Assembly: GCA_024666565.1 (NCBI GenBank)
Contig: CP088295.1
Coordinates: 3,534,001-3,598,000 of the forward strand
Origin: Svornostia abyssi
GTDB lineage: Bacteria > Actinomycetota > Thermoleophilia > Solirubrobacterales > Solirubrobacteraceae
Reading direction: 5' to 3'
Length of the DNA: 64,000 bases
The position numbers and the translations under genes were made by a program. Position 1 is the stretch's first letter. Each line of letters opens with the position of its first letter. Under the pieces are notes generated by a model. That model was not told the origin of the DNA and made no database searches. It saw nothing but the letters and a program-made list of their open reading frames with translations. This document shows, one piece after another, positions 9,641 through 17,518 of this stretch.

Positions 9641-9735
9641 CGCATCTAACAGGAATTGGCACCGTTCTCATCGCTGATGCGACGAGATGGTTGCCGGGGT
9701 TTCATCGGGCCAGTCCCTCCACCCCTCTGGATGTG
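9641..9735 (-). promoter_or_regulatory. SAM-I (S-box) riboswitch
   Basis: On the minus strand the conserved S-box core is nearly perfect. AGAGGGGTGGAGGGACTGG is followed by CCCGATGAAACCCCGGCAACC, and then GGTGCCAATTCCTG. Between the second and third blocks a 9-bp P3 helix (TCTCGTCGC with GCGATGAGA, loop ATCA) closes well. P1 can form from CATC and GATG flanks. Downstream, CGGAG and CTCCG can pair just before the GGAG ribosome site of the threonine-synthase-like gene, a possible expression platform. SAM binding would lower expression of the three-gene operon. Confidence 0.93.
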
Positions 9736-9847
9736 TCCAGCTATGTGAGTCGGCAGCTTAGCAACGGACTTGACGGAGGTACACTTTCGTCCAACGCGAA
9801 CATGGACGAAGCACTGATGCCCACACCGGACGAGCCTCCAAGTCGCC

Positions 9848-10852
9848 ATGCCGAACCTACCCAAGCCCCGCTTCGGTCGGCCGGTCCGCGCGCGCTCCCG
9901 GGGCATCCCGCCCGCGCGTCACGAACCTGAGTCCGAGACCCCGAACGTCGAGATCGTCGAGGCTCCCGGCCTGCGATGGATCAACATCGAGCGTCCCGGC
10001 CAGCTGGAGCGCGCCTGGCTGGAGGAGAACTTCGACTTCCACCACCTCGACTACGAGGACGTCTACTCGCGCAACCAGCGCCCGAAGGTCGACGAGTACG
10101 ACGACTACCAGTTCGTCGTGCTGCACTTCCCGCGGTTCGACAAGACGGTCGGCCGGCTGAACGCCGCCGAGCTCGACGCGTTCATCGGCCCCGACTACGT
10201 CATCACCCTGCCCAACGAGCCGATCCAGCCGCTCGAATACCTCTTCGAGCGCTGCCGGGCGCGCGAGGACGTCCGCGAGAAGCTCTTCGGGAGCGGCCCG
10301 GGCTACCTGCTCTACAAGATCGTCGATGACTGCGTGGACGCCTCGTTCCCGATGCTGCGCAAGATGGGCAACAAGCTCGAGCGCCTCGAGGACGACATCT
10401 TCGAGGGGCATTCCGAGGCGATCGTCCGCGACATCTCAAACGTCAAGCAGGAGATCATCAACTTCCGCAAGATCGTCCGGCCGCAGCGCACGGCGCTGCG
10501 CGACCTGGAGCGGACGAAGCGCTACGTCGCCGAGGACCTCGAGATGTACTTCGACGACATCAACGACGCGAACGAGCGCATCTGGGACATGCTCGAGAAC
10601 TACAAGGAGGTCGTCGAGGCGCTGGAGTCCACCAACGAATCGGTGATCTCCCATCGCGTCAACGACATCCTGCGCGTGCTGACGTCGATCAGCGTCGTGG
10701 TGCTGCCGCTGACCCTCGTCGCGAGCGTGTTCGGCATGAACGTCCACGTGCCCGGTGAGGGCGACGTCGAGGCGTTCTGGGTCGTCGTCCTCGTGATGGT
10801 CGCGATGCTCGGCGGCATGCTCGGCTACTTCCGCCACCGAAATTGGCTGTGA
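9848..10852 (+). CDS. corA: CorA-family magnesium/cobalt transporter
   Basis: This 334-residue protein has the CorA layout: a soluble alpha/beta N-domain, a long charged helix (~150-270) and two C-terminal membrane helices. The signature GMN is at residues 296-298 (VFGMNVHVPGEGDVEAF), just before the periplasmic loop that forms the pore mouth. It assembles as a homopentameric Mg2+ channel in the inner membrane. The gene is divergent from the SAM-riboswitch operon, and a TACACT -10-like hexamer near 9780 suggests a short untranslated leader. Two hairpins follow the stop codon. Confidence 0.93.
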   Translation: MPNLPKPRFGRPVRARSRGIPPARHEPESETPNVEIVEAPGLRWINIERPGQLERAWLEENFDFHHLDYEDVYSRNQRPKVDEYDDYQFVVLHFPRFDKTVGRLNAAELDAFIGPDYVITLPNEPIQPLEYLFERCRAREDVREKLFGSGPGYLLYKIVDDCVDASFPMLRKMGNKLERLEDDIFEGHSEAIVRDISNVKQEIINFRKIVRPQRTALRDLERTKRYVAEDLEMYFDDINDANERIWDMLENYKEVVEALESTNESVISHRVNDILRVLTSISVVVLPLTLVASVFGMNVHVPGEGDVEAFWVVVLVMVAMLGGMLGYFRHRNWL

Positions 10853-10870
10853 AAACGGCTGGCGCCGTTT
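10853..10870 (+). terminator. hairpin directly after corA
   Basis: AAACGGC and GCCGTTT form a 7-bp stem with a tiny loop, followed by TTT within the stem arm only. It begins at the corA stop codon. There is no long U tract, so termination efficiency is uncertain. Confidence 0.5.
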
Positions 10871-10875
10871 CCACT

Positions 10876-10905
10876 GGGAGTGTTCGGCCGGGGGCCGAAA
10901 CTCCC
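10876..10905 (+). terminator. long GC-rich hairpin between corA and the lipid-kinase gene
   Basis: GGGAGT...ACTCCC encloses TTCGGCC...GGCCGAA around a GGG loop, an almost continuous 13-bp stem. It follows the first hairpin by five bases. The pair may act as a tandem terminator isolating corA from the next gene; no U tract is present. Confidence 0.6.
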
Positions 10906-10946
10906 GTGCTTCGTAACGCTTCGCGCGTGCGGGTGTAGGACCCCCG

Positions 10947-11927
10947 ATGGCCTCCCCCCACGCCGACCCGCTCGAGCGTCTCGGCGAGCAGTTCGCGCTC
11001 ACCACGCCCACCGAGCGCAAGCGCCTGCTCGTCATCACGAACCCGTACGCCACGACGGTGTCCGACCGGCTGAAGAAGCTCGTCGTCTACGCGCTGGGCG
11101 GCCGCTACGACGTGGAGTCCGTCGACACGCAGCGCCGCAACCACGCCACCGAGCTGTGCCGCGAAGCGGCCGCCGAGGGCTACGACGCCGTTGTCGCGTT
11201 CGGCGGCGACGGGACGGTCAACGAGTGCGCGAACGGGCTCGTGGGCTCCCCCACCCCACTGACGTGCCTGCCGGGCGGCGCGACGAACGTCCTCTGCAAG
11301 ATGCTCGGCATCCCGGGCGACATCGTCGACGCCACCGAGCACCTGCTCATGCTCGGGGACCGCTGGCACGTCGACCGCGTGGACCTCGCCCAGGTCAACG
11401 ACCGCTACTTCACGTTCTCGGCCGGCCTCGGCGTCGACGCGGCCGTCGTCAAGGAGGTCGACGCGCGGCCGCACCTCAAACACCGCCACGGCCCCTGGTA
11501 CTTCATGTACCGCGCCGTCCACGTCGCCGTGCGCGACTACCTGTGGCGCCCGCCGCGATTCGAGGTGACCTCCGGGGACACCACCGTCGAGGGCATGACG
11601 GCGATCGTCCAGAACGGCGACCCGTTCACGTACTTCGGCAACCACCCGCTGCACGTGGCCGAGAATGTCTCACTCGAGAGCGGGACCATTGCGGGCGTCG
11701 TGCTGCGGCGCGCGCGGGCGACCGACGTCCCGACCATCGCCTACCGCCTGCTCGTCCCCCGGACACGGATGGTCGATCACAAGCACATCGAGGGGCTGCC
11801 GCCGGGCGACGAGATCGTGATGCGGTCACCGGTGCCGATCCCGCTGGAGGTCGACGGCGACTACATCGGCGATGTGGATCACGCGGTCTTCCGGGTGATC
11901 CCGGGCGGCCTGCGCGTCGTGCGCTGA
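10947..11927 (+). CDS. diacylglycerol kinase-family lipid kinase
   Basis: The protein has 326 residues with the DAGK catalytic fold: LLVITNPYATTVSDRL at the start, VVAFGGDGTVNECANGL with the nucleotide-binding GGDGT at residues 86-90, and PGGATNVLCKMLGIP. The C-terminal beta-sandwich domain ends VPIPLEVDGDYIGDVDHAVF, typical of DgkB/YegS and sphingosine-kinase homologues. It probably phosphorylates a membrane diacylglycerol or related lipid at the cytoplasmic face. The start is an ATG close behind a TGTAGGAC -10-like sequence. Confidence 0.88.
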   Translation: MASPHADPLERLGEQFALTTPTERKRLLVITNPYATTVSDRLKKLVVYALGGRYDVESVDTQRRNHATELCREAAAEGYDAVVAFGGDGTVNECANGLVGSPTPLTCLPGGATNVLCKMLGIPGDIVDATEHLLMLGDRWHVDRVDLAQVNDRYFTFSAGLGVDAAVVKEVDARPHLKHRHGPWYFMYRAVHVAVRDYLWRPPRFEVTSGDTTVEGMTAIVQNGDPFTYFGNHPLHVAENVSLESGTIAGVVLRRARATDVPTIAYRLLVPRTRMVDHKHIEGLPPGDEIVMRSPVPIPLEVDGDYIGDVDHAVFRVIPGGLRVVR

Positions 11928-11981
11928 ACGAGGCCGCGAGCAGCGCTTGCACGATCGCGTGCCGCGTGATTCGCTGGGGCC

Positions 11982-12494
11982 ATGGGACTCGGGAAGCTGT
12001 TCGGCCGCGGGAAGGATGACGACGAGGGCATCGGGATCCCAGGTGCCGGTGAGGCTCCGCTCACACCGACGCCGGTGCCCGCCCCTTCCCCGCAGCCGTC
12101 CGCGGAGGTCCATGTGACCAGCCAGACCTTCGACGTCTCGGACAACCCGCAGGCCGTCGACGCGGTCGTCGACATGCTGAAGGCGCAGGGCATCGACATC
12201 TCCGCGATGACCGCAGGCGCCTCGATCCAGATGGGCCAGCCGATGGATCCCGCCGACGCCGAGCGGTACCGGCAGAACATGCTCGGGATGCTCGACTCGA
12301 TGGGGATCCAGCCACCGCCGGCAGCGTTCCAGCCCGTGCCTGGCGCCGGCGGGACCCCGGCGCCAGGAGATGACCCGGGTGTCGACGACGTCGTCGAGTC
12401 ACTCGAGCGGCTCGCCAAGCTCCGCGACAGCGGCGTGCTGACCGACGCGGAGTTCGACGCCCAGAAGGCCAGGATTCTCGGCGGGGGCGCGTAG
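11982..12494 (+). CDS. SHOCT-domain protein of unknown function
   Basis: This protein of 170 residues has a proline-rich low-complexity linker in the N-terminal third. Its last ~30 residues read LERLAKLRDSGVLTDAEFDAQKARIL, the SHOCT (short C-terminal) signature, which is often found on proteins that oligomerise or contact membranes. There is no signal peptide or membrane helix. It is convergent with the GH31 gene, 20 bases between stops. Function is unknown. Confidence 0.75.
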   Translation: MGLGKLFGRGKDDDEGIGIPGAGEAPLTPTPVPAPSPQPSAEVHVTSQTFDVSDNPQAVDAVVDMLKAQGIDISAMTAGASIQMGQPMDPADAERYRQNMLGMLDSMGIQPPPAAFQPVPGAGGTPAPGDDPGVDDVVESLERLAKLRDSGVLTDAEFDAQKARILGGGA

Positions 12495-12514
12495 CCCTCA
12501 CCGCGTTCGCCGGC

Positions 12515-14782
12515 TCACCCCAGGGGATTGGTCGCGCACCGGACGAACCACGGCAGCCGCTCGAGCGGCGCCGCCACAGTCACACGCCGGCCACCCTCAT
12601 ACGACGCGCCATCGGGCTGTAGCTGCCAGCAGCCTTCCGGGAGGTACACCGTGCGTGTGCGCGCGCCCTTGGTCACCACCGGGGCCACGAGGAGGTCGTC
12701 GCCGAGCATCCACGCCTGCTGCTCGCCGGCGGCCTGCGGATCGTCAGGGGCGGCCATCCACAGCGGGCGCAGCGGCGGCGGACCGCCCGCCTCGGCCTCC
12801 GCCCACAGCCGGCGGATCAGCGGCACCGCACGAGCGTGCAGGGCGGCGGCGTCGCGCCACAGCCCGTAGACCCGGTCACCGTAGAACCACGGCATCCGCA
12901 GCCCGCCGCGGGACGAGTTGTGCACCCGGAAGTACGGCGTGAACGCGGCCCATTGCGACCAGCGCACGAACAGCTCGCTCGACGTCGACGTCGTGACGTA
13001 GTCGGCGTACCCACCGATGTCGGTCGAGAAGCCCCACGCCCCGCCGACGGCGCGGTTGAGCATGTCGGTCGTCTGCGCGGGCAGCCCGGACGCGATGTGC
13101 CAGTCGGTCGAGCCGTCGCCGGCGAAGTTGGCCATCTCGTGCGCCGCCGCACCCGGACGGCCCGACGACCCCGCCCGCGTGAAGAAGAACGGCACGTCAC
13201 GGTCGGGATGCTCGGCCGACCAGCGATCGGCGATCTCGCGCGTGACCCGATGCATCAGCGCCGGATACCGGTTGTGCATCTTCGCCCCGGGTGTCCCGTC
13301 GTGGAACCGCATGCGGTCGATCACCTGCTCGCCGAAGTCGAGCATGAACCCGTCCGCGCCCAGGTCCAGCAGGTCGCGCACGCGTCCCTCCCACCACGCG
13401 ACCGTCCTGGGATTGGTGAAGTCCAGCAGCGCCCCGCGGGCGCCGAACGGGGTGGTCCACGTCACCGGGCGGCCGGACGCGTCGTTGACGACGTAGCCCT
13501 CACGCAGCGCCTCCGCGTACGCGTCGAGCGACTCGGTCAGCGCGTTGTCCTTCGACGTGAACGCGCGGAGGTAGAGCACCGAGCGCACGCCCCGGGCCCT
13601 GAGGCGGCGGATCACGTCGAGGACGACCGATCTCGGCATCACCGCGAAGCCTTCGAACTTGTAGGACGTGATGGGCACGTTGCGCCGCTCGATCTCCGCG
13701 ACGTCGGCCAGCACGCGCCGCTCGTAGCTCGCGGGGGTGTCCTGCCCGAAGATCCTCACGGTCCGCGAGAGCATCGCGCCCTGGGCCCACGCCGGCGGCA
13801 GCCGGTGGCGTCCATTGATCGCGCTCAGGTGCGCCGCAGCAGCCGCGCCGCGGCCGGGCGCGACGGTGTAGTCCAGACGCGACCCCTCCGCCGAGACCTG
13901 CCACGCGTCGGGCCGATCGGACGCCATCCGCCACCGGACCACATCGTCGTTGTCGGCGAAGAACCCGTACGGCCGTGACGAAACGAACAGCGACTGCGGG
14001 TAGTACGCCGCGTTCGCCCCGTTCGGGAACAGGTACGCCGGTCCGTTCTGCCTGTCGATCGCGTCGACGAGCGGCTGCAGCGCACCTGCCCCGTAGTTCT
14101 GCGCCTCCACCCACGTGTTGAACGTCCGTCCGCGCTGGCTCAGCGCGTTGTGCCGGCCGCCGAACCCGAAGAACCGCTCATCGTCACCGCTGACGAAGCT
14201 GTCGCCCAGCGCGATGACGCGGTCACGCGGCGTCACGGCGGCCTGCACGCGCAGCGCAGCAGGCGACGCCGGATCCGGGCCGATCAGCACCTCCAGCCTG
14301 CGACCGGGCTCGGTCGTCGCCAGCACCACGCGAACCCCGTCGCCCGCCGCCCCGGCCTCGATGACGCTCCGGGCGCCGTGCACCACGCCCGTGCGCACGC
14401 CCAGCAGCAGGTTCCCGCTCCAGATCCCCGTCGTGAACTGCGACCGCCGCGAGCTTCCCACCTCGTAGGCAAACGGCGCGTACACCCCACGGTCCTTGAG
14501 CGCCTCGAAGCCCAGCAGCTTCGGGTCGACCCCGGTCAACCGGCGCGGCACCCCCCGCAACGGCACCTGCGCCAGCAGCGGTGCACCCGAGGCATCGGCG
14601 AAGCTCAGGTGCCCAGTGGCGCGTACGACCGTCGCCGACATCGACGGCGTGCGGACCACCACGCGGTCCGGGCCGATCGAGACATCGGCCCGCGCAGCGG
14701 GTGCGCCCGACACGAGCGCCGCCAGCACCCATGCGCACATCGCGGTCGCGATGCACGCGCGCCGGCCCCTCGCCTCACCCAT
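12515..14782 (-). CDS. secreted GH31-family alpha-glycosidase
   Basis: The ATG at 14782 begins a signal peptide (CIATAMCAWVLAALVSG, APAARA cleavage) and gives 755 residues. It also sits exactly 7 bases after a TAGGAT -10 box, so this start is preferred over upstream ones. GADGFMLDFGE holds the nucleophile Asp at about residue 482. FAGDGSTDW holds the acid/base Asp at about residue 556. FSTDIGGY and TPYFRVHNSS complete the GH31 active-site set. The DFGE form resembles the sulfoquinovosidase/alpha-glucosidase branch more than the DMNE form of many maltases. It should act outside the cell on an alpha-linked sugar; substrate is unproven. Confidence 0.88.
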   Translation of the reverse strand: MGEARGRRACIATAMCAWVLAALVSGAPAARADVSIGPDRVVVRTPSMSATVVRATGHLSFADASGAPLLAQVPLRGVPRRLTGVDPKLLGFEALKDRGVYAPFAYEVGSSRRSQFTTGIWSGNLLLGVRTGVVHGARSVIEAGAAGDGVRVVLATTEPGRRLEVLIGPDPASPAALRVQAAVTPRDRVIALGDSFVSGDDERFFGFGGRHNALSQRGRTFNTWVEAQNYGAGALQPLVDAIDRQNGPAYLFPNGANAAYYPQSLFVSSRPYGFFADNDDVVRWRMASDRPDAWQVSAEGSRLDYTVAPGRGAAAAAHLSAINGRHRLPPAWAQGAMLSRTVRIFGQDTPASYERRVLADVAEIERRNVPITSYKFEGFAVMPRSVVLDVIRRLRARGVRSVLYLRAFTSKDNALTESLDAYAEALREGYVVNDASGRPVTWTTPFGARGALLDFTNPRTVAWWEGRVRDLLDLGADGFMLDFGEQVIDRMRFHDGTPGAKMHNRYPALMHRVTREIADRWSAEHPDRDVPFFFTRAGSSGRPGAAAHEMANFAGDGSTDWHIASGLPAQTTDMLNRAVGGAWGFSTDIGGYADYVTTSTSSELFVRWSQWAAFTPYFRVHNSSRGGLRMPWFYGDRVYGLWRDAAALHARAVPLIRRLWAEAEAGGPPPLRPLWMAAPDDPQAAGEQQAWMLGDDLLVAPVVTKGARTRTVYLPEGCWQLQPDGASYEGGRRVTVAAPLERLPWFVRCATNPLG

Positions 14783-14789
14783 GCCCGGG

Positions 14790-14795
14790 ATCCTA
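14790..14795 (-). promoter_or_regulatory. -10 box for leaderless GH31 transcript
   Basis: TAGGAT on the minus strand ends exactly 7 bases before the ATG of the GH31 gene. The same geometry recurs at other genes in the window. Confidence 0.55.
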
Positions 14796-14844
14796 CACTC
14801 CGGAAGTCGGGCTGTCGGTGGCCCTCGGAGGCCAGGGCCCTCGG

Positions 14845-15201
14845 TCAGCGGTAGTCGGCGGGGTCCTTCGATGGGCCGGGAAGGCGGTCCCACCAGTCCG
14901 AGAAGCTCGGCCACCGGTCGCCCCAGTCGGTGCTTGCGATGAGCCCGATGAGCCCGTAGAGCACTACCTGGGGAGCGCTGAGGTCGGCGAACGCCACGAT
15001 GGCGCCGACCCCGGCGGCCAGGACGACACACATCGCCGCGATGGGCCACGTCAGCGACCGTTGGAAGGCGCGGGCGACGAGCAGGATGGCCAGCAGGAAC
15101 ACCGCCGTCAGCACTCCCCAGGCCAAGGGCTCCAGCTCCAGTGCAGCAAGGGCGGCAACCCCGAGGACCATCCCGACGCCCACTGCCAGGCGTGCGAGCA
15201 C
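14845..15201 (-). CDS. small integral membrane protein downstream of rel
   Basis: This 118-residue protein is chosen from a GTG that overlaps the rel stop codon by one base (TAGTG), indicating translational coupling. It has about four hydrophobic helices (VGVGMVLGVAALAALEL, LTAVFLLAILLVAR, IAAMCVVLAAGVGAIVAF, VVLYGLIGLIAST). A soluble tail rich in Trp and Asp follows (DWGDRWPSFSDWWDRLPG). The family is not recognised. It is the last gene of the recJ-rel transcript. Confidence 0.65.
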   Translation of the reverse strand: MLARLAVGVGMVLGVAALAALELEPLAWGVLTAVFLLAILLVARAFQRSLTWPIAAMCVVLAAGVGAIVAFADLSAPQVVLYGLIGLIASTDWGDRWPSFSDWWDRLPGPSKDPADYR

Positions 15202-17468
15202 TACCCGGCGCCGGGCGTGATCCGGTACGCGTCGAACACCGAGTCGATATTGCGCAGGCGCGTGACGATGCTCTTCAGCGTCTGCGTGTCCGCGACCTCG
15301 ACGACGAACCGGTTGTGCACCATCGGGTGCTGCACCAGGCACCGCGCCTCGATGATGTTCACCCCCGCCTCGGCGAACGTCCGCGACAGGTCCTCGAGCA
15401 GACGGTGGCGGTCGTAGCCGTCGATCGCGAGCTCGACCTTGAACGCCGTGGTGGCGTCGCCCTCCCAGCTCACGTTCACGAACCGGTCGGGGTCCTTGCG
15501 CAGCGCCTCGACGTTCGAGCAGTCCTCGCGGTGGATCGTGATGCCGCGTCCCAGGCTGATGTAGCCCAGGATCGGGTCGCCCGGCACCGGGCGGCAGCAC
15601 TTCGCCACGCGGAGCATCACGTCGTCGACGCCCTCCACACGGATGCCCATCTGCGACGACGCCGCCGTCGGCTTGCGCCGATCGTCCCGGCCGGTCGCCA
15701 GCCGCTCGACGGCCGTGTCGGTCTCGTCCGCCGCCTCGCCGGCCTTCAGGCGCTGCAGGACCTTGTTGACGACGACCTTCGGCGACACCTTCGCGCCGCC
15801 CAGGGCGATGTAGAAGTCCTCGCCCTTCTTGAAGCCCATCTCGCGGATGACGTCCGCGAGCAGCGGCGAGCTGACGATCTTCTGCGCCGGCAGGCCCGCC
15901 TTGCGCAGGTGCTCCTGCAGCAGCTCGCGACCGGCGTGCTCGGTGTCCTCGCGAGACTCGGCCTTGAACCACGCCTTGATCTTGTTGCGCGCCCGGGTGG
16001 TCTTCACCAGCGACAGCCAGTCGCGTGACGGGCCGCGCTCGCGCTTGCTCGTGAGCACCTCGACGATGTCGCCGCTCTTCAGCTCGTAGTGCAGCGGCAC
16101 GATCTTGCCGTTGACCTTCGCGCCGACGCAGCGGTGGCCGATCTCCGTGTGGACCTCGTAGGCGAAGTCCAGCGGCGTGGCGCCCGCGGCCAGGGACTTG
16201 ACCTCGCCCTTCGGCGTGAAGACGAAGACCTCCTCGTCGAAGAGGTCGACCTTCAGCGTCTCCATGAACTCGCGCGGGTCCTGCAGGTCCTTCTGCCAGT
16301 CCATGACGTTGCGCAGCCACTTGGTCTTCGCGTCGTCGCTGCCGCCGTTGTTCTTCGGATCGGCCTTATACATCCAGTGCGCCGCCACGCCGAACTCGGC
16401 CATGTCGTGCATCTCGCGCGTGCGGATCTGGATCTCCAGCGGCAGGCCCTCGGGCCCGATGACCGTCGTGTGCAACGACTGGTACATGTTGAACTTGGGC
16501 ATCGCGATGAAGTCCTTGAACCGGCCGGGCAGCGGCTTCCACAACGAGTGGATGACGCCGACCGCGCCGTAGCAGTCCTTCACCGAGCTGACGATGACCC
16601 GCATGGCCGTGAGGTCATAGATCTCATTGAACTCACGGTCCTTCTTGCTCATCTTCGCGTAGATGGAATAGAAGTGCTTGGCGCGGCCTGAGATCTCAGC
16701 CTCGATGCCCAGCGCCTGCAGCTCGCGCTGGAGGTAGTCGCCGGCCTTCTGGACGTAGCTCTCGCGCTCCTCGCGCTGCTGGTTGACCAGGCCCTTGATC
16801 TCCTGGTACTTGCGCGGGTGCAGGGCGGCGAACGCCAGGTCCTCGAGTTCCCACTTGATCGCGTGGATGCCCAGGCGGTGCGCGATGGGCGCGTAGATCT
16901 CCAAGGTCTCCTTCGCCTTGTCGATCTGCTTCTGCTTGGGCATCGCGCCGATCGTCCGCATGTTGTGCAGGCGGTCGGCGAGCTTGATGAGGATGACCCG
17001 CACGTCGCTGGCCATCGCGACCATCATCTTGCGGTAGTTCTCGGCCTGCGCCTCGTCGCGCGACTGGAAGGTGATGCCGGTGAGCTTGGTGACGCCGTCC
17101 ACGAGCGAGGCGATCTCCTCGCCGAACTGCTCGCGGACCTCCTCGAGCGACGCGGTGGTGTCCTCGACGGTGTCGTGCAGCAGCGCCGCGCACAACGTCT
17201 CGGTATCCAGGCGCATGCCCGCGCAGATCTTCGCGACGCCCACCGGGTGGGTGATGAAGTCCTCGCCGGACTTGCGGCGCTGGTCGGCGTGGTGCTCGCA
17301 GGCGAAGACGAAGGCCTGCTCGACCCGCGCACGGTCGATGGCGACGAGTGACTCCGCGGCGTGCTCCTCGACGATGGCGAACAGGTCGCTGAGCAGCACC
17401 TGCTCGCGCTCGGTCAGGTCCGAGCCGGTGACCGGGGCCGACGGCGTCTGATGCAGCTCGGGATGCAC
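15201..17468 (-). CDS. rel: bifunctional (p)ppGpp synthetase/hydrolase Rel
   Basis: This 755-residue protein has the full-length RelA/SpoT architecture. An HD hydrolase domain comes first (LCAALLHDTVEDT with intact His-Asp, KLADRLHNMRT). A synthetase domain follows (GRAKHFYSIYAKM, IYDLTAMRVIV, PKFNMYQSLHTTVIGP), then a TGS domain (VFTPKGEVKSL) and a C-terminal ACT domain (~680-755). Both catalytic halves look intact, so it should make and degrade the stringent-response alarmone. The start is a GTG at 17468, 50 bases after the recJ stop, and recJ-rel-membrane protein read as one transcript. Confidence 0.95.
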   Translation of the reverse strand: MHPELHQTPSAPVTGSDLTEREQVLLSDLFAIVEEHAAESLVAIDRARVEQAFVFACEHHADQRRKSGEDFITHPVGVAKICAGMRLDTETLCAALLHDTVEDTTASLEEVREQFGEEIASLVDGVTKLTGITFQSRDEAQAENYRKMMVAMASDVRVILIKLADRLHNMRTIGAMPKQKQIDKAKETLEIYAPIAHRLGIHAIKWELEDLAFAALHPRKYQEIKGLVNQQREERESYVQKAGDYLQRELQALGIEAEISGRAKHFYSIYAKMSKKDREFNEIYDLTAMRVIVSSVKDCYGAVGVIHSLWKPLPGRFKDFIAMPKFNMYQSLHTTVIGPEGLPLEIQIRTREMHDMAEFGVAAHWMYKADPKNNGGSDDAKTKWLRNVMDWQKDLQDPREFMETLKVDLFDEEVFVFTPKGEVKSLAAGATPLDFAYEVHTEIGHRCVGAKVNGKIVPLHYELKSGDIVEVLTSKRERGPSRDWLSLVKTTRARNKIKAWFKAESREDTEHAGRELLQEHLRKAGLPAQKIVSSPLLADVIREMGFKKGEDFYIALGGAKVSPKVVVNKVLQRLKAGEAADETDTAVERLATGRDDRRKPTAASSQMGIRVEGVDDVMLRVAKCCRPVPGDPILGYISLGRGITIHREDCSNVEALRKDPDRFVNVSWEGDATTAFKVELAIDGYDRHRLLEDLSRTFAEAGVNIIEARCLVQHPMVHNRFVVEVADTQTLKSIVTRLRNIDSVFDAYRITPGAG

Positions 17469-17518
17469 GATCTGATCGACCTGCGCCCGCGGCGAGATCG
17501 CCGGTGTCGGCTGGTCCG

